This document shows, piece by piece, positions 34,088 to 41,701 of a stretch of 64,000 nt of DNA. Origin of the DNA: an uncultured Agathobacter sp. (GTDB lineage: Bacteria > Bacillota > Clostridia > Lachnospirales > Lachnospiraceae); assembly GCA_934307695.1 (NCBI GenBank), contig CAKRCS010000004.1, forward strand, positions 62,001-126,000. Reading direction: 5' to 3'. Position 1 is the stretch's first letter. Each line of letters begins with the position of its first letter. Position numbers and translations under genes: made by a program. A model generated the notes under the pieces. The model saw only the letters and a program-made list of their open reading frames with translations. It did not search any database and had not been told where the DNA came from.

Positions 34088-35107
34088 TTACTCCTCTGTA
34101 ATATATCCAGCTTTTATCAGACGATTTCTGACCAATGTATCATCAAATACATATTCTTTCATTTCTGAATATTCCGGTGTTATCGGTCTTGCCGGTCTGC
34201 ATACATGATTTACGCACCCATCACATAAAGTGCCTCCAAGATCATTCTCCATGAACCGGCGGCGCATATCCTTCATCTTCTCCCCATACCATCCATCGTG
34301 TAGAGAAACTTTATTCAGGTCTGCAACTATAAGCATATTCTCATAATCTGCATTTTCAATCGACAAATAGCCTTCGTATGTTATCGAAATAGCATCAAAT
34401 GGCAGATTGCATCTCCGCATTACCTCATGATCACAGTCACACCGCAATAATGTATCGATCTCCGGCATATATCCGCCTTGGTTATAGACAGTCTTAAAAA
34501 CAATCTGGTCTGCCATGCCATCGAACACATCGAAGTACATGTCCTTCATACCTTCCGTGTATTTTGTCAAAATCCCAGTAACATAAATCTTATATTGACG
34601 ACCACATTCTTTCCGATATTGATTTAGATACTGCAAATGCTCCACAACGGTGTCAAAATCGTCTCTGCCGTGAATAAATGCATACATTTTACGTTCAGGC
34701 GCATTAATCGAAAACTTTATGCTATCAAGTCCTGCATCTATCACTGCGCGGATCTTTTCAGGAGTTGCAAGTGCTCCGTTAGAGGTCAGATAAACATAGG
34801 TGTATCCTATCTCCTTTGCCTTCTTTATGTACTCCGGAAGCTCATTAACTAAAAACGGCTCACCGGTTGCATAAAATCCCACTTCCCTAGTTCCTAAATT
34901 ATACGCCTGCTGCAAAATATCAAATGCAAATGCCTGATCCATCTTTCCTATTTTACGCTGCATTTTCTGATGCGCACAGAAGATACATTCATGATTGCAG
35001 GCATTCGACAATTCCATCAAAAAATTCGTCTTCGGAAAAGGAGGCTCCAAGCAATACAGTTCCTCTCGGTTTGCCTTTTTCAATGACACTCTTTCCTGTA
35101 AATCCAT
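34088..35107 (-). CDS. Radical SAM protein with C-terminal Cys cluster
   Basis: The 339-residue protein binds a 4Fe-4S cluster through CNHECIFC (CxxxCxxC, about 37-44). The GFYATGEPFL (GGE-like) and VYLTSNGALA strands of the radical SAM barrel follow. A C-terminal region has RCDCDHEVMRRCN and LCDGCVNHVC, consistent with SPASM-type auxiliary clusters. It lacks a B12 domain, so it is not a Fom3-like methylase. It lies between the cytidylyltransferase and the CysC-like kinase genes and may modify a phosphonate or sugar intermediate. It lacks the MKWxNKGHEFD leader of the other three radical SAM proteins in this operon. Confidence 0.85.
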   Translation of the reverse strand: MDLQERVSLKKANREELYCLEPPFPKTNFLMELSNACNHECIFCAHQKMQRKIGKMDQAFAFDILQQAYNLGTREVGFYATGEPFLVNELPEYIKKAKEIGYTYVYLTSNGALATPEKIRAVIDAGLDSIKFSINAPERKMYAFIHGRDDFDTVVEHLQYLNQYRKECGRQYKIYVTGILTKYTEGMKDMYFDVFDGMADQIVFKTVYNQGGYMPEIDTLLRCDCDHEVMRRCNLPFDAISITYEGYLSIENADYENMLIVADLNKVSLHDGWYGEKMKDMRRRFMENDLGGTLCDGCVNHVCRPARPITPEYSEMKEYVFDDTLVRNRLIKAGYITEE

Positions 35108-35110
35108 CTG

Positions 35111-35638
35111 CTAAACCTCCCTCTTGGAATATTCCATAATCATAGAGACGCACTCTTCTATCGTTAAATTTCCATCGTTATGTATTATAATATCCGGATT
35201 TTTCGGGAACTCAATCTCTACATTTACCCCTGCGACAGCTACGTTCTGTCCCTTTTGATATTTCTCATAGAGTCCCTTTTGGTTGCGCTCTATCAGTACC
35301 TCCATTGGTACATCAAGAAATACCTCTGTATAAGCGGAATTGTGTTCACGGTTATAGTTACGCACATCATCAAACATAGAAATTGTGCAGCACACAACAA
35401 CAAGTCCCTGCTCCACCAACATGTTGCAAAGTCTTGCATACTTCATTGCCCGTTCCTTGCGTGCGCCGGAAGAATAGTCAATATCCTGCGTTGATTCAAA
35501 CACTTTCTTCATAATATCGCCGTCGAGAAAGACAATATTTTCATATTTTTCGCTTAGTTTTTGGTACAGTAATTTACCGATTGTTGTTTTTCCGGCACCG
35601 GAAAGACCGGTGATCCAGTATAGTTGACCTTTTTTCAT
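35111..35638 (-). CDS. APS kinase-like (CysC-family) P-loop kinase
   Basis: The 175-residue protein has Walker A GLSGAGKTTIGK (about 11-22), LDGDIMK (about 39-45) and the FDDVRNYNRE region of adenylyl-sulfate kinases, and is of CysC length. No sulfate adenylyltransferase is nearby, so canonical PAPS synthesis is unlikely. In Campylobacter jejuni capsule loci the CysC homologue Cj1415 phosphorylates a cytidine diphosphoramidate, the activated donor of the phosphoramidate group. By analogy this kinase may phosphorylate a CMP- or CDP-linked phosphonate made by the neighbouring cytidylyltransferases (inference). Confidence 0.85.
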   Translation of the reverse strand: MKKGQLYWITGLSGAGKTTIGKLLYQKLSEKYENIVFLDGDIMKKVFESTQDIDYSSGARKERAMKYARLCNMLVEQGLVVVCCTISMFDDVRNYNREHNSAYTEVFLDVPMEVLIERNQKGLYEKYQKGQNVAVAGVNVEIEFPKNPDIIIHNDGNLTIEECVSMIMEYSKREV

Positions 35639-35667
35639 TATTTATTAACTCCTGTTACTACCTCGTT

Positions 35668-37449
35668 TTAGCTTGTCCATAAAAATTTTTTCCCTTGTGC
35701 TTTATAAAGCAAATATGAATCCTTAAATTTAGGATGAGTATATATATCAATATGTTTTCTTATTACTATTTCTTTTAAATAATTAATCCTTTCTTGATAC
35801 TCAGAATTATCTATTTCATTATCCACTTCATTCGGTAATTTATAATAAAACTTTTCACCCGCTGCATTCTCAATATACATATCTTCACATGTTCGAATGC
35901 CATTGTATTGCATTCCAGTATGATATGTTTCACTATTAATTACCTCATTTATCCAATTTTTATTATAGCAATCAATCCCATTGATATTAAGATATTTTTC
36001 CCCTTGCAATTCACAATTATTTACAATGCTCTCTACTATATCTATAAATCTCTTCGTATTAAAAAATTTTTTTTCAATCTTACATTCAATTCTCTTTCCA
36101 ACTATACACAGCGGCAAATGAAAAACATCCTCTTTATATTGTGCCGTTTCTCTCGTTAAAGGTGTTCCATGATCTGCAAATAGAATTGCAACCCCTTGTG
36201 ATAGCACCATTGATAAATAATACTCTAGTTCCATATCCAAATATTGAGCACTTAGCAATGCACTATTCAAATATCTCTCTAAATTATCATTTGACAGTAA
36301 CTTCCATTTTTCACTACCAGTTGTATATTTGTTCCATAAAGAAGAAATTGGACTAATATAGGGATAATGAGTTTCTAAAAGTGTATGAATGATTATAAAA
36401 GAGGGTTGGTGAGATTTAAGAGCTGTCAACAACGAGTCCCAAAGAATTTTAGTAGAAGCAACACTATAATCTACTATCTTCGCAACCTCATAGTTATAAT
36501 CACATAACTTTGTGACTCCTTCCCCACCGCTTCTATAACTTGCATACCCTTTCTGTTCTAATAAATCACATAAAATATTTCTATCATTTTTTATCAAAAA
36601 TAAATCAATTTCATCCATCTGTTTGAGCATGCACCCATACGTATTTCTTGTAGAATACGCACTTGAATAAAAGTTGATGAAGTCAGTTCCGTTATCTCTA
36701 CATTTATTGAAAAAGGGCATCTTTTTTGACAAATCGAAACGAAGCGCATCTATCCATAACGCAAAAATATCTTTTCTATTTCGCTTTGCAAATGCTTGCT
36801 TCAGTTCACTTTCAATCTCATAAATAATGGTCAGAGCCTCGTTATCTGTATGCGCCTGTTCTGGATAACATTTTATACATTCCTTCAAATATTCTTTTGC
36901 CCAAAGCAGATCTCTATTATGTATAGATATGTAAATCAAATGTTTAAGTGCCGATAATTTATACGTTTTATCTTCCATCAAACTTCTAGCAATAATTGAT
37001 GAAATGTATGGAAACTCTGACAGATTATAATATTCTGTCGGAATGTGCATTCCATTCTGCTCTAGTTCTTGATATGGCATCACAATTTTACCATTATATT
37101 TTCTTTCAATCAATTTTTCAGCAATCGAGGTCTCATATTCAAAAGAGCTAATTATTAAGCAATCGTACTTTAAAATCCGCTCATAATTGTATACCTTATA
37201 ATTCGGAAAGTATTTAACCACATTGCATTGTCTATTATTTTCATCGATAACATCCACAGATTGTAATACATCCTTGAAATCATCAATAAAATGCACTGTA
37301 TGCATTCCGCCGCCAACAATTGCAATATGACTATATTTTTTACATTTCTTTAAAATATCTGCGATTTTACATACCGTTGTATCAAAAACAAATTGTTGCG
37401 CATCTTCATACATCTTTTCCAAATTGGAAATTGCAACTTCCAAATCCAT
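35668..37449 (-). CDS. Cytoplasmic alkaline-phosphatase-superfamily protein with Rossmann N terminus (copy 1)
   Basis: The product has about 593 residues. A Rossmann-like N-terminal module (IAIVGGGMHTVHF, then VDVIDENN; about 45-130) precedes helical repeats. A sulfatase/phosphoethanolamine-transferase-type domain follows (about 230-530): LWIDALRFD (first metal Asp), a SAYSTRNTYG nucleophile region with candidate Thr, HTLLETHYPY, and LFADHGTPL (Asp-His metal ligands). No signal peptide or membrane segment is seen, unlike sulfatases and EptA-type transferases, so it should act inside the cell on a phospho- or phosphono-group. The ATG at 37449 follows AGGTGAT. The gene is very AT-rich and paralogous to the next one upstream. 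Confidence 0.75.
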   Translation of the reverse strand: MDLEVAISNLEKMYEDAQQFVFDTTVCKIADILKKCKKYSHIAIVGGGMHTVHFIDDFKDVLQSVDVIDENNRQCNVVKYFPNYKVYNYERILKYDCLIISSFEYETSIAEKLIERKYNGKIVMPYQELEQNGMHIPTEYYNLSEFPYISSIIARSLMEDKTYKLSALKHLIYISIHNRDLLWAKEYLKECIKCYPEQAHTDNEALTIIYEIESELKQAFAKRNRKDIFALWIDALRFDLSKKMPFFNKCRDNGTDFINFYSSAYSTRNTYGCMLKQMDEIDLFLIKNDRNILCDLLEQKGYASYRSGGEGVTKLCDYNYEVAKIVDYSVASTKILWDSLLTALKSHQPSFIIIHTLLETHYPYISPISSLWNKYTTGSEKWKLLSNDNLERYLNSALLSAQYLDMELEYYLSMVLSQGVAILFADHGTPLTRETAQYKEDVFHLPLCIVGKRIECKIEKKFFNTKRFIDIVESIVNNCELQGEKYLNINGIDCYNKNWINEVINSETYHTGMQYNGIRTCEDMYIENAAGEKFYYKLPNEVDNEIDNSEYQERINYLKEIVIRKHIDIYTHPKFKDSYLLYKAQGKKFLWTS

Positions 37450-37493
37450 ACCTATCACCTAATAATTATAATATACTATATTGCACTGCATTC

Positions 37494-39335
37494 CTATATT
37501 GTTTTTACCACGCGTTCTTGTTTAAGTTCATCATACATCAATTTTGAATTTTTGAACTTAGGATTTGAATTTATTTGTATAAATCCACATTCTTCATTGG
37601 CTAATCTATTTCTAAAATAGTTAACTCTATTTTCATATTGCGGATCATCAATTACATTCTCATAGTCGGCCTCTCTTCTTGAATACATCTCCTCTCCAGT
37701 GGCAAGCAGAATATATCTGTCTATAGGAGTAATAAAACCATCATATGCCAAACCATATTTTTTCCATCCCATAGATTGATATTTTAAAATAGCATCTTTA
37801 TTATAAAAATCTACGCCGTTAATTCTAATTTCCTTCCTGCAAAAATGCTTCTCGTTATCTACCGTTGGATGCAAAATATACTTAAATAATTCTAAATAGT
37901 CAGATGTTTGAAACATCATTTCAATATGATGAGGTTCAATATCTTCTGATTCAATTGCTAGTACTGTTTGCGCACAATCTCTGGTAAACTTATAAGATTT
38001 TTCTGACAAAACATCCCCATGGTCACTCATATATATTTTTATAGGATTATCTCCTATTATATTACGATAAAACATAAGTTCTTCGTCCAAGTATGTTACA
38101 CATTTTTCTAAATGTCTCAAAAATTCTTCTCTTCCCTCTTTTGTAAATCGTTTAGCCAAATATTCAAGTCCGTTAAACTTGTACGCGTCCAAATTTGGTG
38201 CCATGCATGGAATATGCGTTTCTACACCAGAATGAATTAATAGTAATAAGGGAGTCTCTGACATAATAGACATTCTAAGTGCATTCCAATATAATTCTGT
38301 CAATGGCACATTAAATGATATTTGCTCAGTAGCTTTTGCATAATTATATTCGTTTAAATCAATTTTTTGAGTTTCTTCCTTTCCTATCTTGTAACATTTA
38401 TAACCATTTTTAATAAGAAATTTTGTGAGTAAATGATTTCTGGCTGTAGATTTTCCTGTCCTATATCTTTCCACCTCTAATTCTTTGTCTAAAATATTTC
38501 CATAGACACTACGTGTCACTGCTGAATTAGTATAAGAGTTTTCAAACCAAAGACCTTTAGCTTTCATGCTTGATAAAAACGGCATTTTATCAACAATATA
38601 ATACTGCAAACCATCCTGCCAAAACCAATAGATATCCTTTTTTTGACGTTCATCACAGGTTCTTCGTATCTTATCCAAAAAAAGCATCAACTCATTTTTT
38701 AATTCGCTCATCTTATAATAATCTTTATATTTGTGCACGGCATATTCTTCCATCCACTTAAATGCAGATATAAAATCCCTATTTCCCAAAAATTCACTAA
38801 TTAATTCAGCACAGATTTTCTCTTTATCTACTAGATTGTCCTCTTTCAAATATTGCTGCTTTTTTTCTATTAAGATTTTATATGGCTCATTATAAAAATT
38901 ATAAAATTCTGTACCTGTTTCATATCCATTCGCCTTTAAATAATCATATAAATCAATTATTTCACAAAAATCAAATTTCTTAAGCTCCTGTTTAATTTCA
39001 TCGCGATGATCAAAAGTACTAATAATTATACAGTCTACCTGATCTTGTATTTGATCATAATTTGAAACAATTGGAATTTTATAGTTCTTTACTGCGTCTA
39101 TTACAGAATCCGGATTTGAATCTATCAGATAGTCTACCTCTAGGAGTTCAGAAAATTCTCTCAACAGAAAATATGTATGCCATCCAGCGCATCTGATTGC
39201 CACCCGCTTCCCCGCTTTCCCAATTTCGTCTAATCGTTTCTGCACTAAATAATACATTCTCTGACGCATTTCTTTATGCGATTCACACAACTTATATCTT
39301 CTTAAAATCCTATCTAATTCTACTTCAATATCCAC
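37494..39335 (-). CDS. Cytoplasmic alkaline-phosphatase-superfamily protein with Rossmann N terminus (copy 2)
   Basis: The 613-residue paralogue of the downstream gene starts with GTG behind GGAG. The Rossmann-like module (VAIRCAGWHTYFLLREF, VDYLIDSNP; about 45-130) precedes a domain with FWQDGLQYY (metal Asp), SYTNSAVTRSVYGN (candidate nucleophile Thr), IHSGVETHIP and MSDHGDVLSEKS. Metal ligands are kept in both copies, although the first strand differs (WQDG rather than WIDA), so substrates probably differ. There is no secretion signal. Possible roles are a phosphonyl or phosphoryl transferase or hydrolase acting on the growing glycan. Confidence 0.75.
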   Translation of the reverse strand: MDIEVELDRILRRYKLCESHKEMRQRMYYLVQKRLDEIGKAGKRVAIRCAGWHTYFLLREFSELLEVDYLIDSNPDSVIDAVKNYKIPIVSNYDQIQDQVDCIIISTFDHRDEIKQELKKFDFCEIIDLYDYLKANGYETGTEFYNFYNEPYKILIEKKQQYLKEDNLVDKEKICAELISEFLGNRDFISAFKWMEEYAVHKYKDYYKMSELKNELMLFLDKIRRTCDERQKKDIYWFWQDGLQYYIVDKMPFLSSMKAKGLWFENSYTNSAVTRSVYGNILDKELEVERYRTGKSTARNHLLTKFLIKNGYKCYKIGKEETQKIDLNEYNYAKATEQISFNVPLTELYWNALRMSIMSETPLLLLIHSGVETHIPCMAPNLDAYKFNGLEYLAKRFTKEGREEFLRHLEKCVTYLDEELMFYRNIIGDNPIKIYMSDHGDVLSEKSYKFTRDCAQTVLAIESEDIEPHHIEMMFQTSDYLELFKYILHPTVDNEKHFCRKEIRINGVDFYNKDAILKYQSMGWKKYGLAYDGFITPIDRYILLATGEEMYSRREADYENVIDDPQYENRVNYFRNRLANEECGFIQINSNPKFKNSKLMYDELKQERVVKTI

Positions 39336-39358
39336 GTTACACTCCTAATTCTAAACAG

Positions 39359-40504
39359 TTATAATTGTTCAGCTACACTTATTTTCTTAGAATTTATGTT
39401 TCCAAATCCATTACAATGAGCACATGTTTTTAATGCCCCATTTTCATTGAATCCCAAATTAAACTCTAAAAGATGCCTCTTATCACATCGCATTAAATCT
39501 AAAGTATCTTCCTCTACATCTTCGTGAAATAGTGCTTGATTTGCCGTCATTGCATGAATGCAATAATTCAGGTGCCCATTTTGCACAATTCTACATGGCA
39601 CAGAACATGCATTAAATTTCTCATACGTAAGTGCTTTGTCATGTATCTTTTTCTCTCTCCATCCCATATCAATCCAATAATCATAATTAACAAACAGATA
39701 GGGGATTTCATATTCCTTCAGTTTTCTTTCTAACTCTTCTACACGCTTCTGCCATCCTGGAATTGTACTATAATTACTTATACTCAAATAACATCCATAT
39801 CTTCTAATCGTTTCTAGAACATCACCTTTAGGAATAACTGTTCCATTTGTATCCAATACCAATCGTCCAAAATGAGTTCTGTAGTTATCCATGCAATATA
39901 TTATATAATCATTCAAGTTTTCATATAAGAAACATTCTCCACAACCAATCCCCCAATTTTCTACATAATCAACTTTGAAGAAACAAGCATCTATATCCCT
40001 TTTTACAATTTCCCATGGAACATTTTTCTTTTCACGAAAATATGGAAACGCCCCCATGCAATTTTTACATCGTAAAGTACAATTATATACTGCCATAGCT
40101 CCACACTGTGGTAAAATTATTTTATCAAGCTTATATGCAGCATATATATAGATATAATAAGAAATCCACTCTGCATAAAAATAAATATTTTCTTTTCGTG
40201 AAAAGCCCTGTAGCTCTAATTCTTTTAAAGCAGTTCCGCTATTATTGACACCTAAAGCTAAAATAATTATGGCATTTTCATCTAATATTTTCTTCAAATT
40301 TATTTCTGTCGGTTGAATTGGTGCCTTCCCATTCCATGCCTTTTTTTGATTTCTATCTATATATGTATATGACGCTCCAACACCTTGAAATAATCTTCCG
40401 AGCTGCTCACCATATTCCCCAGCCCCATATATATATATATTGTCAATTTTCTTCAGAATTTCCCCTATATTGTCAAACTCATGTCCTTTATTTCGCCATT
40501 TCAT
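39359..40504 (-). CDS. MKWxNKGHEFD radical SAM protein, copy 1
   Basis: The 381-residue protein begins with MKWRNKGHEFD and a Rossmann/PglD_N-like module (IYIYGAGEYGEQL, YTYIDRN; about 22-110). The radical SAM barrel then opens with CTLRCKNC (Cys 142, 146, 149). The C terminus has two further Cys groups: CSVPCRIVQ...YC and KTCAHCNGFGNI, fitting a SPASM-like auxiliary cluster. Two more copies with the same architecture lie at 40525 and 52261. The N-terminal module may hold a nucleotide-linked sugar or an acceptor while the barrel does radical chemistry. Function is unknown. Confidence covers the radical SAM call. Confidence 0.85.
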   Translation of the reverse strand: MKWRNKGHEFDNIGEILKKIDNIYIYGAGEYGEQLGRLFQGVGASYTYIDRNQKKAWNGKAPIQPTEINLKKILDENAIIILALGVNNSGTALKELELQGFSRKENIYFYAEWISYYIYIYAAYKLDKIILPQCGAMAVYNCTLRCKNCMGAFPYFREKKNVPWEIVKRDIDACFFKVDYVENWGIGCGECFLYENLNDYIIYCMDNYRTHFGRLVLDTNGTVIPKGDVLETIRRYGCYLSISNYSTIPGWQKRVEELERKLKEYEIPYLFVNYDYWIDMGWREKKIHDKALTYEKFNACSVPCRIVQNGHLNYCIHAMTANQALFHEDVEEDTLDLMRCDKRHLLEFNLGFNENGALKTCAHCNGFGNINSKKISVAEQL

Positions 40505-40524
40505 CGTCCAACTCCTTACAAAAT

Positions 40525-41688
40525 TTATTTTACCTGTTCCGCAACTTCTACATAATTCCTATTTATTCCCAAATATCCTGCACACTGCTTACACATCTCT
40601 ACATAACCCTTCTCAGAATATCCGCGACCATACTCAAATAGTTCCATTCTTTTCTGAGAATCATACTTTTCCAGATCAAATGCCTCATCCTTATATAAGT
40701 CAACGAGTCCAGCCCTTGCAGCATAGGTGCTATAATCACAATAGTATATTTTTGAATCATATAACTCTGGCCATTCCTGCTGGCATGCTATAAAATATGA
40801 TACTAATTCATCTTCTGATAGTGCACTATTATTGACCCTTCCAAATGATAAATCAATCCACTTATCTACTTTGTTTATACGGTATTTACAATTATATTTC
40901 TGACATAAATCTTCAAATTCTCGAATCATATTCTTACCTGCTGATATGGATTTTGTATAATCATCAACATTAAATAATCCATTATATTGATTCATTAATT
41001 TGCATAATTGTTCCGATGGAAGCTGTGTTCCATTTGTTGTAACATATAATTTACGAATTTTGTTCCTGTAATGTTTTCCCACGTATTCTATTAGATTCTC
41101 TATGTCAGGATAGAGAAGTGGTTCTCCTCCTGCAATATCCATAAAATCAACAAAATCTACTGCTGCCAAAAAGTCATCAATTGATTCTTTCAACATAGAC
41201 AATTCCATATGTTTTGGATGCTTATTCTGCGGTACAAACGCCAAGCATGCTTTACATTTCAAATTGCATATAAACGTAGTCGTAATGGATATGCTATAAT
41301 AATAGAGAACATTCCAACTATACATAGCATAAATTGGCAAATAATAATGGATAAAGCTCTCGAAGTCAAACAAATCGATTCCCAGCTCATATCCCGCTTG
41401 CAAAAGCTGAAGTTTCAAATAAGTATCTTCTTCTATAGCAATGACTACAATTGCATCTCTTTTTGAATCAGTCAAAAAACTCTGAATTGATTCTACTGGA
41501 TACCCCTTAAATCCCTTCTTTTGATAATCAACGTTATTATCAATGAATCCAGCAACACAATCTGCAAATTGTAATCTTTCATACAATTCGTTTCCCCATT
41601 TTCCGCATCCGTATATATATATTTTTTTATGCTTTCCCATTTTACTGCCTATATAGTCAAATTCATGACCTTTGTTCTTCCACTTCAT
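40525..41688 (-). CDS. MKWxNKGHEFD radical SAM protein, copy 2
   Basis: The 387-residue protein starts MKWKNKGHEFD. Its Rossmann module is clear (IYIYGCGKWGNELYERL, VAGFIDNN, KGYPV; about 22-105). The cluster motif is CNLKCKAC (Cys 141, 145, 148). Conserved downstream features are GGEPLLYPDIENLIEYVG, a lone Cys before QQEWPELY, IYYCDYSTY, and the terminal EMCKQCAGYLGI...VAEQVK. The last two groups supply four Cys for an auxiliary cluster. It is separated from copy 1 by 20 bases. GGEP is the SAM-binding motif, confirming an active-type barrel. Confidence 0.87.
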   Translation of the reverse strand: MKWKNKGHEFDYIGSKMGKHKKIYIYGCGKWGNELYERLQFADCVAGFIDNNVDYQKKGFKGYPVESIQSFLTDSKRDAIVVIAIEEDTYLKLQLLQAGYELGIDLFDFESFIHYYLPIYAMYSWNVLYYYSISITTTFICNLKCKACLAFVPQNKHPKHMELSMLKESIDDFLAAVDFVDFMDIAGGEPLLYPDIENLIEYVGKHYRNKIRKLYVTTNGTQLPSEQLCKLMNQYNGLFNVDDYTKSISAGKNMIREFEDLCQKYNCKYRINKVDKWIDLSFGRVNNSALSEDELVSYFIACQQEWPELYDSKIYYCDYSTYAARAGLVDLYKDEAFDLEKYDSQKRMELFEYGRGYSEKGYVEMCKQCAGYLGINRNYVEVAEQVK

Positions 41689-41701
41689 TTTTCTTCACTC
41701 C

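Noticed and set aside
34088..35107. Fom3-like B12-dependent phosphonate methylase
   Set aside because: The protein is 339 residues with no N-terminal cobalamin-binding domain, so the fosfomycin-type methylation step is not supported.
35111..35638. Sulfate assimilation (CysC) and sulfation of the glycan
   Set aside because: No CysN/CysD, ATP sulfurylase or PAPS-dependent sulfotransferase gene is seen. The kinase is better explained by nucleotide-linked donor chemistry.
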